64,000 nucleotides of DNA from UBA11855 sp964591705 (GTDB lineage Archaea > Thermoproteota > Bathyarchaeia > Bathyarchaeales > Bathycorpusculaceae): NCBI GenBank assembly GCA_964591705.1, contig CAZQCX010000003.1:10933-74932 (forward strand). The letters are read 5' to 3'. Under the pieces are notes generated by a model. That model searched no databases and was not told the DNA's origin. It saw only the letters and a program-made list of their open reading frames with translations. Position numbers and translations under genes: made by a program. Shown piece after piece: positions 44,469 through 53,798 of this stretch. The number at the start of each line of letters is the position of its first letter. Positions within the stretch are counted from its first letter, which is position 1.

Positions 44469-45005
44469 TCACTCGGATCGTACAACGACTGTTCCTGAAA
44501 GATAGTTGAAGATACGCTGACGTTTCCTTGAGAACAAGACCCAGCCCAGCAAGACATCGATCAGCAAGACAAAGGCTTTTCCCACGCTCTGCACGGCTGA
44601 CTGCACCATGTTTAGCGATGAACCATCTAGTCTCGTCACCTTCAGTCTCATTATCATCTTCCCAAAAGACCGTCCGTAGGTACATTCCATGATCATCCAG
44701 TAAAAGAATTGGAAAATCTCAGACAAACCAAGATTGAAGAGCGGCATCCAAGTGGGCCAACCCTGCACCAGATTGAACGATGTGCCTATGCCTCCAAACC
44801 CCACGGCTAGAGTACGTATCATCCACGCAATAGCTCCGATGATAACGACATCTATCAGCCAAGCTACGAAACGTTCCCACCATAATGCCAACTTGAATCC
44901 CACCGCAACAGCTCTTTCCTCAATCTTCACGGTCGAGATTCCACACTTGGGACAATACATTGCTCCTCCTAAAAGCTCATGACCGCAATTCTTGCAATAT
45001 ACCAT
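44469..45005 (-). CDS. RDD-family membrane protein with N-terminal zinc ribbon
   Basis: 178 aa. YCKNCGHELLGGAMYCPKCG (residues 3-22) is a zinc ribbon; the rest is an RDD domain with membrane helices, beginning WERFVAWLIDVVIIGAIAW and containing YGRSFGKMIMRLKV. RDD proteins are poorly understood membrane proteins, some linked to ion transport. The ATG at 45005 has GAGGGAG upstream and is preferred over upstream in-frame codons. Confidence 0.82.
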   Translation of the reverse strand: MVYCKNCGHELLGGAMYCPKCGISTVKIEERAVAVGFKLALWWERFVAWLIDVVIIGAIAWMIRTLAVGFGGIGTSFNLVQGWPTWMPLFNLGLSEIFQFFYWMIMECTYGRSFGKMIMRLKVTRLDGSSLNMVQSAVQSVGKAFVLLIDVLLGWVLFSRKRQRIFNYLSGTVVVRSE

Positions 45006-45240
45006 CTCTGGTCTCCCTCTGCGAGACATATTCAGATGTGCAGATATATCTCTTATCGCCCTGAATACGGAAACCACGACAGGTAGGGTCGTCTTTGCTT
45101 TTATCCTCAGTGGGGGTGTTGGGCATGAATCGACGAAGATGAGATTGATGCATGGAGAAATCCCAAGTAACGGGAATTGAGAGCAATTATTCGATGTATC
45201 TTATCTTGAGCGGGTGCGGGCATCGCAGGTCGTATAGACT

Positions 45241-45344
45241 TTAATCAAACGGGTTTAACGGGCTTTTCGAACGATGCCGCCCCTTCAATCCGAAAACTAC
45301 CTTGTGCAAAGCAGCTTCAATGTTACACTTAGGACAGTAATGAG
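45241..45344 (-). pseudogene. Zinc-ribbon fragment
   Basis: A 34-codon minus-strand stretch between stop codons reads AHYCPKCNIEAALHKVVFGL and ends NPFD. The start resembles the second half of the zinc ribbon in the adjacent RDD gene (AMYCPKCGIS). No start codon or first Cys pair precedes it, so it looks like a broken copy. The remainder of 45006-45439 holds only the promoter region of the cytochrome b5 gene (CACTTAAG near 45406). Confidence 0.3.
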
Positions 45345-45439
45345 CTTATTCAAATGGAGGCCAACTACGAACAAGGCATTCATAATTGAGCAAGCGTGAC
45401 CTAAACACTTAAGAAAAACCTCTTCGGAAGTAAAACTGG

Positions 45440-45688
45440 GTGAAGTTCTTGACAGAAGAAAGGAAATTCACTTTAGAGGAACTATCAAAGAACAACGGCA
45501 AAGATGGAAAGCCAGCTTACATAGCTATCCGAGGAAAAGTGTACGATATTTCCAAAAGCGCCCTCTGGATTGAAGGTGACCATATGGGGGTACACCAGGC
45601 TGGAAACGACCTCACAAGTGAAATGGAGCTTGCTCCGCACGCTGAAGACGTAATCAAGCGGGCTGTGCTTGTGGGTATATTAGTTTAG
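45440..45688 (+). CDS. Cytochrome b5-like heme/steroid-binding domain protein
   Basis: 82-aa stand-alone cytochrome b5 fold: FTLEELSKNNGKDGKPAYIAIRGKVYDIS at residues 10-38, then DHMGVHQAGNDLTSEMELAPHAEDVI with two His candidates (H near 51 and H67). The pattern matches short cytochrome b5-like proteins described in some anaerobic archaea and bacteria. The usual first heme ligand motif HPGG is shifted to GVHQAG. No transmembrane anchor, so soluble. GTG start, 29 nt after a TATA-like element. Confidence 0.82.
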   Translation: MKFLTEERKFTLEELSKNNGKDGKPAYIAIRGKVYDISKSALWIEGDHMGVHQAGNDLTSEMELAPHAEDVIKRAVLVGILV

Positions 45689-45992
45689 TGCGGTAGGAGT
45701 CCGCTGGCTTCGTAGTGAGACTAAGTAAGGATATTGCTCTAACTGTCCAATGTTTTCAGTTTCGAAGCCAGTACCTCAGGTAAGATCCGTGGCTACCTCC
45801 TTAATGAAGCTGATTCTCATAGGCTGATAGAAAAGATAGGTATTCTTTGCCCAGATCCACGAATCTACCTGTCATCTGACCATTCATCTCGTATTTAACA
45901 AAGCCTTCTAGGGGTTACTGATGGACTGAAGAACCATATCAGTTAAAATATCTCCTAATCTCCAAAGAGGATTATTTCTTCTACAGCTTCGA

Positions 45993-46457
45993 CTATTGTA
46001 CGAAGTATTGTTCAGTTGTTTTTCCAATGGCTCTGTCTTTAAGCCTTTGCGTAGCTCGTGAGTCAAAATTCATGACATAGACCTTATCGCGTGCAAAGTG
46101 GTTCCTAAATTCGTTTGTAAAGTACCTAATGCTTCTCGATTTGGCTTGGTTGAGAGGGTTCAGGACCATTTCAGCTTTTGGGAGCATCGTTAGTGTGCAG
46201 AGCTGAGAGGGAAACGCAGCCTTGGCTAATCCTTTCAGAATGTGCTTTAGACGCTTTACAAGATATGCCTCGAGTATTCTCAGGTGGGCTTCTTTGGGGG
46301 GTTTCCCATGATGTTTGGCGGATGTAGAGGCTCGTCTAAAACTGTCTGGGCAAGAGTCAAATCGGTCTTTCTGAAGGTTTCTAGAGCTTCGCGGCTCTTC
46401 ATTGCTCACTTCAACGGGGGTCATGACTCCCTCTTTTGCGAATTTTGGAACATGCAT
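45993..46457 (-). CDS. Doubtful ORF, unknown
   Basis: A 154-codon minus-strand frame rich in Arg/Lys/Ser (EAYLVKRLKHILKGLAKA; RSIRYFTNEFRNHFARDKVYVMNFDSR). No recognisable family, no clear ribosome binding site and an overlapping plus-strand frame. It may be a degraded gene. The surrounding 45689-45992 and 46458-46615 contain no other coding signal beyond a 9-bp inverted repeat (CTGGCTTCG / CGAAGCCAG). Confidence 0.25.
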   Translation of the reverse strand: MHVPKFAKEGVMTPVEVSNEEPRSSRNLQKDRFDSCPDSFRRASTSAKHHGKPPKEAHLRILEAYLVKRLKHILKGLAKAAFPSQLCTLTMLPKAEMVLNPLNQAKSRSIRYFTNEFRNHFARDKVYVMNFDSRATQRLKDRAIGKTTEQYFVQ

Positions 46458-46615
46458 GCACGTTTATCTCGCCAAAGGTACCTTTTAAAGAGAAGAAATG
46501 CTAACAATATGAAAGTAAAGCTGGCTTTAAATAACGTGCGTCTGTCTCGGAGTAACGAACGCTATACCTGAATTTGGCTAAGCGGGCGCTAAGATCAATA
46601 TCCAAGCAGTACAGT

Positions 46616-46626
46616 GTTTTTAAATA
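46616..46626 (+). promoter_or_regulatory. TATA box of slipin gene
   Basis: GTTTTTAAATA lies about 25 nt before the ATG at 46647, with no ribosome binding site, again fitting a leaderless transcript and deciding between the ATG and an earlier in-frame TTG (46614). Confidence 0.5.
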
Positions 46627-46646
46627 CAGAATTGGGCTATATCATA

Positions 46647-47453
46647 ATGGTGGCCTTGTTGTTAGAAACTATCACCGCAGTTCTATTAGTTCTGCTCGTC
46701 TTGGTTCCACTTTTGGCTGCGTCAATTAAAATAGTGCGAGAGTACGAAAGAGGGATACTTTTCAGGCTTGGTCGTCTTGTAGGCGCCAAGGGTCCAGGGT
46801 TGTTTTTCATAATTCCAGGATTCGACAGGATACGAGTAATTGATTTGAGAACAGTCACGTACGACGCACGTCTGATAAAGGTTATTACAAAAGACAACAT
46901 ACGCTGCGACGTAGACTCGTTTGTCTACTACCGCGTGGTCGACCCAGTCAAAGCAGTCATGGAAGTTGAGGACTACGTTCGCGCGACTCAGAACCTGTCC
47001 AAAACCGTGCTGCGAGACATCTTGGGTCACGCGGAACTTGATGATCTGTTGACGAAAACTCCGGAACTCACGAAACAGATTCAGCAAGAGCTAGACGAAA
47101 TCACAGATCCTTGGGGAATAAAAGTTGGCTCGGTCGTCATCAGCGACGTCATACTCCCAGCGGACATGCAAAGGGCTATCGCGAAGCAAGCGGAGGCTGA
47201 GAGGGAGAGACGATCAAGAATCATAGTGGCTGAGGGAGAGTTCATGGCGGCGGAGAAAATGTCTGAAGCTGCGGAACTTTATGCGAAGAATCCGATGGCG
47301 CTCAAACTGCGAGAACTTCAGACCTTGGCCGAAATCTCGCGGGAGAAGAACCTCGTTGTAGTCACTTCAACCACTGATGCTGGCGAGTTGGGAAACATTG
47401 CTGCTATGACTCAGGCTCTGAAAGGAAACAAAGAACAAGCCACGACCGGATAA
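46647..47453 (+). CDS. Slipin (stomatin/SPFH domain) membrane protein
   Basis: One N-terminal membrane helix (residues 2-25) followed by an SPFH domain: VREYERGILFRLGRLVGAKGPGLFFIIPG, IDLRTVTYD, VDSFVYYRVVDPVKAVMEV and LRDILGHAELDDLL, then a charged coiled segment RQAEAERERR-like (KQAEAERERRSRI). Stomatin-type proteins form oligomeric scaffolds in membranes and in prokaryotes pair with NfeD proteases. NfeD follows after 2 nt here. Confidence 0.93.
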   Translation: MVALLLETITAVLLVLLVLVPLLAASIKIVREYERGILFRLGRLVGAKGPGLFFIIPGFDRIRVIDLRTVTYDARLIKVITKDNIRCDVDSFVYYRVVDPVKAVMEVEDYVRATQNLSKTVLRDILGHAELDDLLTKTPELTKQIQQELDEITDPWGIKVGSVVISDVILPADMQRAIAKQAEAERERRSRIIVAEGEFMAAEKMSEAAELYAKNPMALKLRELQTLAEISREKNLVVVTSTTDAGELGNIAAMTQALKGNKEQATTG

Positions 47454-47455
47454 CC

Positions 47456-47851
47456 TTGAAACAGGCTTTGCAAACTTTTTTTCTTCTCGTTCCAGCATTG
47501 ACCAGTTATTCATTTCTTAATAGCTGGAGGTCTCTGCAGTTGCTTCTTCCTTTAGGAACTTGGTTTTTCTTGCTTGTTGTTGCTGCCTTAATCGCTTTTC
47601 TTGGGGGTTTTTTGATTTTGGTTCTCTTCAAAGTGCTTGAATCTGCGAAGAAGAGAACCACTGTTCTTGAATTTGCTGGGCACGTTGCTGTAGCCGTAGA
47701 TGAGTTTGGTCTTGGCAAAATGGGGTTTGTTCGGTTTCACGGAGAACATTGGAAAGCAACTTCAAAAAGCGCCATTATTCCTGGACAGAAGGTCAAGATA
47801 ATTTCTCGTGAAGGGTTGACTCTTATCGTTGAACCGGTGAAGGACTTTTAG
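47456..47851 (+). CDS. Short NfeD-type protein
   Basis: 131 aa with two membrane helices (residues about 28-60) and a C-terminal OB-fold NfeD domain: LEFAGHVAVAVDEFGLGKMGFVRFHGEHWKATS, then IIPGQKVKIISREGLTLIVEP. It lacks the ClpP-class serine protease domain of long NfeD proteins. It starts at TTG 2 nt after the slipin stop, the conserved slipin-NfeD operon. Confidence 0.88.
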   Translation: MKQALQTFFLLVPALTSYSFLNSWRSLQLLLPLGTWFFLLVVAALIAFLGGFLILVLFKVLESAKKRTTVLEFAGHVAVAVDEFGLGKMGFVRFHGEHWKATSKSAIIPGQKVKIISREGLTLIVEPVKDF

Positions 47852-47988
47852 CTAGATTTCTGGTGAATTACTTTTTCGATTTCAGATGGTCGAGAGCATC
47901 AATGATCGCCGACAGCGCGCTTGTCTCAACAATCATTGCGGATATTAACTTCGAACTTCGCAAAAAGGAGTGGCTGTCCTATTGTCAG

Positions 47989-50055
47989 TTAGTCTTGGCG
48001 TTTCAAGTTTTCCTCAGTAACCATGCCCCTGCTGTAGGGTACAAACTCTCTTATCTGCTCAATCGACGTCCTTACAACCTTTTCTCGTTTTTCCTTCGAC
48101 GCCCTCAAGCCCAAAACCAGCAGCACTTTTTTCAGTAACTGCTTTCCAGTAGAAGCCCCGGGTTTTAGGGTGACATAAGTTTTTGTCCTAGCTCGTACGG
48201 CGTTAACCGGACCTCCCACAAACTCAAGATCGTCATCCTCAACGACGCCAATAGCCAAAATCAGCGGGACACCCCGCAGCCAACTTCTTTTTCCAACAAC
48301 TGCAAACGACCCGTGAGGCACATACTCGCCAGGAGGGCCCCTCTTGCTTAACTGCTCAGGCTTAACGCAGAACACATCCAATGTAGCCAATCCTTCCCGC
48401 CAACCTCTGCTGAAAGCTGCTGCAAACTCTGCAGCCTCATGCAGCGTCTGCTCGGAGGGCGTCTTACCTTCTACCTTGACCACTGCGAAAGGCGCCCCTG
48501 TGATTTCAGCATGAAAAACTACGTCGTCTCCCTTCGCATACTTCTTAACAAGAACCTCATTGCTAACCGAATCTTTTCCTGCAACTACTAACAAACCCTC
48601 CGACGACCTGAACCAGCGGAACCTTTCATACCACTCTTTCTGTTTGACCTTGTGCTTGGACAACTCGGCTATGACCTCAGCAGGCTCTACTGTCTCTGCG
48701 TTCTCCGTTTCTCGGATGAGGCGAGTGGTTTCAACAAGTTTCGTTTGCGACACCTCAAAAGCCGCTGCAACACCAGTCGCTTTCTGCCTCAACTTCTTGC
48801 TCCGATCATAAAACGAAGCTGCGTTCTCAAACAAACTCTGCCGCAGACCTAAGCCAAAGGAAATTCCATGCAATCTTACCCTAATCGCTAAATTTCGCGC
48901 ATCAAAAGACTCCAGTAACAATCCATCTTCGCCACTCCAGAGTTTCGCAGTAAATATGTCCTTGGCAACTGCGTTCCACTCCTTTCCATTTTCCTTTCCT
49001 CTTAAAAAAGCATTCAGCAACTGTTGCAGCTGAGTTGAATAAGCATATATGGTATCCCCAATGGTTTTCTCGAGCTCTGCTTTTACCAGTGCTTCCTTCA
49101 GCGATTTATCCTGTTCAGCAATTATCCGTTTCAGTTTCTCTACCTCTTTGTGAAGCTCCACAAGTTTGCCGTCGAGTTCTGAGGCTCTTCTATTGGCAAC
49201 CAAGTGCAGGTAGTACTCGTCCAAAGCTTCATTAAACGTTCCAAATGCGAGGAAATTTTCACCTTCATAGTGTTTGAGCGGGAAAGGAACCGCGTCTATG
49301 TGGCTTTTGCTGGGATCCAAGATTATTCGCGGTTCAAACTTGCAATCGATGATTTTTGAAAGTAAACTCCGGAGGTTACTATGAATAGACTCTTTCTCTT
49401 CTGTCGTTAGTGCATTGCACAGCTTGTTCTTTTCGACCACAGATCTAGCCAATACTTCCTCTGCGTACATACCGCCCACTCCTAAGGCGCGGGCTATCGT
49501 CTTGACAACTTCGGAGTTTCCACCAGCTTCGAAAATAGATTTCAACTCCTCCAAAGACACTCTAAGCGGGTTTTTGCCTATAGCCGGCGGCGGTCGATAC
49601 GTTTCGCCTCTCAATATGTTACGATCGCGCATATGCTTGAACACTAGCGCTTGTAGGATTTCTCCCGTTTGGTCGACGAGTATGAGGTTGCCTTCCCCAA
49701 AGAGTTCCAAAGCAAGCATGAACTTGCTCGTTTTGCCTTCGAAATGGATATTGACTATTCTCTCGAATTCGCATTGTTCGATGCCTCTAAGCCAAGCGTC
49801 TTTCAAGTGTTTCCTCAATGCCATGCAGAAATCAGGTGGACGCAAGGGTTTCTCAGGGACGTAAACGGTTAGGTGCAACCGTTTCCCCGCTTCAACAACA
49901 AGCAGTAAGGGCGGGGTATTCGTTCTATGTAGCTTGAATAGAAACGTTTTCGGATCCACTTGATAGATATTGTTAACTCTGGAATTGCTTATTTGCTGCC
50001 TAAGCTCGTGAACCACAGCTGAGACGTCAAAGCTTGTGAATTCCTTCTTCGACAA
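47989..50055 (-). CDS. rqcH: RqcH/NFACT ribosome-associated quality control protein
   Basis: 688 aa. NFACT-N domain at residues 1-180 (FDVSAVVHELRQ, RPPDFCMALRKHLKDAWL), a central helical/coiled-coil arm (LVELHKEVEKLKRIIAEQDK near 310), and NFACT-R domain near 460-570 (YERFRWFRSSEGLLVVAGKDSVSNE, ADVVFHAE-like GDDVVFHAEITGAPF). A C-terminal NFACT-C region follows. Binds 60S/50S-peptidyl-tRNA complexes and recruits Ala-tRNA to tag stalled nascent chains. ATG start. Confidence 0.95.
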   Translation of the reverse strand: MSKKEFTSFDVSAVVHELRQQISNSRVNNIYQVDPKTFLFKLHRTNTPPLLLVVEAGKRLHLTVYVPEKPLRPPDFCMALRKHLKDAWLRGIEQCEFERIVNIHFEGKTSKFMLALELFGEGNLILVDQTGEILQALVFKHMRDRNILRGETYRPPPAIGKNPLRVSLEELKSIFEAGGNSEVVKTIARALGVGGMYAEEVLARSVVEKNKLCNALTTEEKESIHSNLRSLLSKIIDCKFEPRIILDPSKSHIDAVPFPLKHYEGENFLAFGTFNEALDEYYLHLVANRRASELDGKLVELHKEVEKLKRIIAEQDKSLKEALVKAELEKTIGDTIYAYSTQLQQLLNAFLRGKENGKEWNAVAKDIFTAKLWSGEDGLLLESFDARNLAIRVRLHGISFGLGLRQSLFENAASFYDRSKKLRQKATGVAAAFEVSQTKLVETTRLIRETENAETVEPAEVIAELSKHKVKQKEWYERFRWFRSSEGLLVVAGKDSVSNEVLVKKYAKGDDVVFHAEITGAPFAVVKVEGKTPSEQTLHEAAEFAAAFSRGWREGLATLDVFCVKPEQLSKRGPPGEYVPHGSFAVVGKRSWLRGVPLILAIGVVEDDDLEFVGGPVNAVRARTKTYVTLKPGASTGKQLLKKVLLVLGLRASKEKREKVVRTSIEQIREFVPYSRGMVTEENLKRQD

Positions 50056-50228
50056 GCGAACCTCATCCTGACTTCTGAATCAATATAGCTTTTGGAGATT
50101 ATAAACGATCAACATTCTTCCTCGAAGCCCAATCAGAAACCCGGATTCTCAGCCTTCTGAAAAGGGAAAGCTTTTAGATTTGGGCAACCTTTTAAGGCAG
50201 ATTGAAATATACACTGCGAGGATCACAT

Positions 50229-50513
50229 TTGAAACCGCTAGCACTAATCTACTGGTTGAGGGTAATCCTAGGAATAGTGGCCGCTGCCATTAGCACTGCA
50301 CTAACGCTTGCCGGAGGAGAACGTGGCATTTACACTTTCCTAAACGGCTTAACCACAGCGTTGATCGTTTACCTCATCACATTCTACATATTCAAAGCCA
50401 AGTTTATCAACAGAGTGGAGAAGCAATCGAAGGTAATGACTCAAGGAATTGGAATATTCTTCTTCACATGGCTAGTATCGTGGGTGCTCATGTACACCAT
50501 ATTTCTTGGGTAA
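50229..50513 (+). CDS. Small three-helix membrane protein (EMC6-like)
   Basis: About 94 aa with three hydrophobic helices: ALIYWLRVILGIVAAAI, GLTTALIVYLITFYIF and GIGIFFFTWLVSWVLMYTIF. The small size and arrangement resemble the EMC6/Rab5-interacting family, whose archaeal relatives may help membrane protein insertion, but the match is only structural by eye. TTG 50229 has GAGGA close upstream and is preferred; an earlier in-frame TTG is at 50202. Confidence 0.55.
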   Translation: MKPLALIYWLRVILGIVAAAISTALTLAGGERGIYTFLNGLTTALIVYLITFYIFKAKFINRVEKQSKVMTQGIGIFFFTWLVSWVLMYTIFLG

Positions 50514-50525
50514 CCATAGAGGAAT

Positions 50526-50987
50526 TCACTCTTCGCTTGTTCGCAGAAAGTTTGCAATGGTAGCTTGACTTTTATCACTTCTCAGGGTCTCAAGCTTTTC
50601 TTTGTCGGTTAAATCACTTCTTTCGATGGAATTGGGAGTGCTGCGAATATCTAAACGGGCAAAAACGCGCATGCAGTCGGCCCAAGCCGAGAAATAGCCT
50701 TTGTCAAAATCCCCGTGGAGTCCATTTCTTGAATGATCCAAGAACTCCCGTCTGTAAGCATGCAAACTAACCTTGTCAGTGAGATCAAGTTTTGGGAAAA
50801 GAGCGTAATTATCTCCGTTGCCCCTGCGCGAGAGCCGCATTCCATACAACGCGCGGAAGTAACCTCGATTCCACTCCGTCTTCTGCATCTTCTGTTTGAT
50901 TCTTTCCAACTCCCGCTCAGCTTCCGCAAACTGCCTATTTGCTAGTAGTTGGAAATACCGCGTGACAAGAGCTTGTGGGACAGGCAT
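50526..50987 (-). CDS. Conserved hypothetical downstream of radA
   Basis: 153 aa, predicted helical, starting with VTRYFQLLANRQFAEAERELERI, a TPR-like pair, and later GYFRALYGMRLSRRG and KGYFSAWADCMRVFARL. No catalytic motif seen. Its start lies 2 bp beyond the radA stop, so it is the second gene of the radA unit. A link with recombination is plausible only from position. Confidence 0.65.
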   Translation of the reverse strand: MPVPQALVTRYFQLLANRQFAEAERELERIKQKMQKTEWNRGYFRALYGMRLSRRGNGDNYALFPKLDLTDKVSLHAYRREFLDHSRNGLHGDFDKGYFSAWADCMRVFARLDIRSTPNSIERSDLTDKEKLETLRSDKSQATIANFLRTSEE

Positions 50988-50989
50988 AT

Positions 50990-52021
50990 CTAACGACCAC
51001 GAGACTTGGTTGCCTTCTCTTCTTCTGAGACGTCTTCTATGCCGTTCTCTGTGACTTTAAATATTTCCTCTCCCTCGGGCAGGTACGGGCTTGAAACCAA
51101 GCGTGCAATGCGCACTGGTCCATGCGAAGCTCTGCGCAGATAGAGTCGCGTGTGGCTGGTATGCCCAACGATGTGACCGCCAATCGGGTGAATGGCATCG
51201 CCGAAGAAAACGTCAGGTTTAGCCATAACTTGGTTAGTTACCACAGCCACTGCGTTGAAGGCTCGCGCCAGCCCTATCAGCTTGTGCATGTGCTTGTTCA
51301 GCCTCTGCTGCCTTGAAGCCAGCATCTCTCTGCCTATGTACTCGCTCCTAAAATGCGCCGTTAATGAGTCAACAATAATCAACTTGACGTTATTCGTTTT
51401 TATCACTTCATCTGCATTCTCCAGCAAGAACATCTGGTGATCTGAAGTGTACGCTTCTGCGTAGATTATGTTCTTGACCGCTAGCCCAGGATCTAGGCCT
51501 AAATGCTTAGCCATCTGCACAATCCTCTCAAGCCTGAAAGTATTTTCGGTATCCACATACAATGCGGCACCTTCGAGTCCTCCTCGTTCAGGAGGTAGTT
51601 GCACATTAACGCATAACTGGTGGCAAATCTGGCTCTTGCCGCTCCCATACTCACCGTAGAACTCGGTAATGGTCTGAGTTTCCAGCCCTCCATCCAGAAT
51701 CTTGTCCATGGCTTTGCTACCTGAAGACAAACGCAAAACAGTTTGTCGCATCTTGTACAGCTCATCAGCCCTCACAAAGCTGATGCCTATGGACGAGCGT
51801 GCTGCTTCGATTATCTGGAAAGCCTTCTTTTCACTGACTCCAACAGGCTCCAACTCACGGGCTGTGGCCATCGCTAGTGACTCAACAGTGTGATAACCAA
51901 GCTCGCGCAGTTTTTGTGATGTGGCTGGACCAACTCCAGGTAGATCCTCTATGAACTCATACTTCTTTCTTGATGCTTCACTCTCACTCTCCCTTCTTTC
52001 CGGTTCTTTTTCGCTTGGCAC
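50990..52021 (-). CDS. radA: DNA repair and recombination protein RadA
   Basis: Archaeal RecA/Rad51 recombinase. N-terminal HhH domain (EDLPGVGPATSQKLRELGY), polymerisation segment SIGISFVRADEL, Walker A GEYGSGKSQICHQL, Walker B LIIVDSLTAHFRSEY, the LNKHMHKL loop and the ATP-cap region. The frame is open to an ATG at 52072, but a TATA-like ATTTTAAAT sits just 5' of that ATG. The GTG at 52021 with GGAG 10 nt upstream is therefore the likely start. Confidence 0.95.
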   Translation of the reverse strand: MPSEKEPERRESESEASRKKYEFIEDLPGVGPATSQKLRELGYHTVESLAMATARELEPVGVSEKKAFQIIEAARSSIGISFVRADELYKMRQTVLRLSSGSKAMDKILDGGLETQTITEFYGEYGSGKSQICHQLCVNVQLPPERGGLEGAALYVDTENTFRLERIVQMAKHLGLDPGLAVKNIIYAEAYTSDHQMFLLENADEVIKTNNVKLIIVDSLTAHFRSEYIGREMLASRQQRLNKHMHKLIGLARAFNAVAVVTNQVMAKPDVFFGDAIHPIGGHIVGHTSHTRLYLRRASHGPVRIARLVSSPYLPEGEEIFKVTENGIEDVSEEEKATKSRGR

Positions 52022-52218
52022 ATGTATCACACTCCAGAAGAGTTGGACACGAGGAAAGATTGCACCATGCACTATTTAAAATACACTAAGCATGAGAACG
52101 CGGTTTCTCTGGAGAGATATGTTAAAATGAACTGTTCGAATATTGGTTTCAGGCGTGATTGACCAAGTCTTAAGTGCATGCCACCCTGTATAAGTGAGAG
52201 ACGTGGAGTGGAAAACCT

Positions 52219-53100
52219 TTGAGATTGCGAGCGGTAGTAGAAGTTGCTTTCAACCTGATCAAAGACGCCGCAATTTTTCTTCCTGACGATGTCAAACTCC
52301 AGTTAAGGCTGGCGCATGAACGAGAGTCGAACAGGACTGCGAAAGCACAGTTAAAAACGATACTTGACAACATTGAGCTGGCTGAGAACGAGCAGGCTCC
52401 ACTGTGTCAGGACACTGGGTCAATAGCTTTCTATGCAAAGATTGGACCCACCGTAAGCAATATTGCTGGAATTGAAACCGCTCTTGTGGCTGCAACTCGT
52501 AAGGCTACATTGGAAGTTCCGCTTCGTCCCAACGCTGTCGACTCTTTCTCCGATCTGAATAGTGGCGACAATACTGGACGGTTTGTGCCGCGAGTACACT
52601 GGGAAGCCTCGAAGGTCGACGGCTTAGAGCTCACTGTCACGCTCAAGGGTGGAGGCTCCGAGAACGTTACAGCACTGGGAATGCTGAATCCAAATGAGGG
52701 CATTAAAGGTTTGAAGAAGTTCGTGATTGATTCGGTGATTACAGCAGGTGCACAACCATGTCCCCCAACAATTCTGGGAATAGCCACCGGGGGCGGTGCT
52801 GATGTTGCCTTAGAACTGGCGAAAAAAGCACTTCTCAGACCGCTTGGTACTTCTGCCTCAGAGCCACGAATTGCCAAACTGGAAAGAGAACTACTGACCG
52901 CAATCAACATGACCGGAATAGGTCCAATGGGTCTGGGCGGCGACACCACGATTCTTGGTGTTCACATTGACCATGCCCATAGGCATCCCGCATCTTTTCC
53001 CGTAGCTGTTGTGTTCAGCTGCTGGGCCAACAGGAAATCTTCCGCCCAAATTAGCAGCAACGGGAAAGTCAGATATTTGTCCAGACGAGCAATGGAGTAG
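52219..53100 (+). CDS. Fumarate hydratase class I, alpha subunit
   Basis: [4Fe-4S]-dependent fumarase (or tartrate dehydratase) N-terminal subunit. Cluster cysteines are visible in PLCQDTGSIAFY near residue 62, QPCPPTILGIATGGG near 178 and FSCWANRK near 273. HVDHAHR-like IDHAHRHPASFPVAV precedes the last one. TTG start with GGAG upstream. The beta subunit follows after 7 nt. Part of the TCA cycle; which direction it runs is not evident. Confidence 0.93.
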   Translation: MRLRAVVEVAFNLIKDAAIFLPDDVKLQLRLAHERESNRTAKAQLKTILDNIELAENEQAPLCQDTGSIAFYAKIGPTVSNIAGIETALVAATRKATLEVPLRPNAVDSFSDLNSGDNTGRFVPRVHWEASKVDGLELTVTLKGGGSENVTALGMLNPNEGIKGLKKFVIDSVITAGAQPCPPTILGIATGGGADVALELAKKALLRPLGTSASEPRIAKLERELLTAINMTGIGPMGLGGDTTILGVHIDHAHRHPASFPVAVVFSCWANRKSSAQISSNGKVRYLSRRAME

Positions 53101-53107
53101 ATCGCCG

Positions 53108-53704
53108 GTGACTGTTCACAGGTTGAAAACTCCGATTTCGGAAGAAAAAATCCGTGAGCTCAGGATGAACGATATCCTTTACATTTCAGGAACGGTAGTA
53201 ACAGCGCGTGATAAGGCTCACCAAAGAGCATTGCGATTCGCAAGAGAAGGAAAGGCTTTGCCAGTCCGGCTTGAAGGATTGACTGTTTTCCACTGTGGGC
53301 CCGTCATGCGTAAGCGTGGTGCCACATGGATTGCAGTCGCCGCTGGACCAACCACTAGTACCCGAATGGAGAAGTATCAGCCAGATTTCATTAAATACTT
53401 CAGGCCTCGGCTGATTGTTGGCAAGGGAGGCATGGGGAAAAAAGCCACCAAGGCTATGAGTGAGCATGGTGCGGCTTATGGGGCTTTTACTGGGGGCGCA
53501 GCCGTTCTTGCGGCAAAATCTGTTAAGAAAGTGGTGGATGTCAAATGGTTGGATTTGGGCATGCCTGAAGCTATGTGGGTTCTCAAGGTGCAGAATTTTG
53601 GTCCTCTCGTTGCTGCTATAGACACGCATGGAAACAATGCTTTCATGAATATCGCTGCAAGGGTTGATGTGAACCGTTCCAGGATTTTTGAAATGTTCGA
53701 GTGA
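53108..53704 (+). CDS. Fumarate hydratase class I, beta subunit
   Basis: C-terminal subunit of the two-part class I fumarase: LKTPISEEKIRELRMNDILYISGTVVTARDKAHQRA, VFHCGPVMRKRGATW, GPTTSTRMEKYQ and GKGGMGKKATKAMSEHGAAY are hallmark strings. The frame is open earlier (53009), but a GTG at 53108, 10 nt after GGAG in the end of the alpha gene, gives the family start. Confidence 0.93.
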   Translation: MTVHRLKTPISEEKIRELRMNDILYISGTVVTARDKAHQRALRFAREGKALPVRLEGLTVFHCGPVMRKRGATWIAVAAGPTTSTRMEKYQPDFIKYFRPRLIVGKGGMGKKATKAMSEHGAAYGAFTGGAAVLAAKSVKKVVDVKWLDLGMPEAMWVLKVQNFGPLVAAIDTHGNNAFMNIAARVDVNRSRIFEMFE

Positions 53705-53798
53705 CTGTTTGAATTGTTCTTGATCTTTAGTTTGGATTTTGTTTGGCGTTTCCAAAACTTTAATATTGAATCGTAATACTCACTATTAACATGGGTAG

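Noticed and set aside
45705..45775. 9-bp inverted repeat CTGGCTTCG / CGAAGCCAG
   Set aside because: About 50-bp loop, no T-tract or gene end nearby that would make it a terminator; likely chance.
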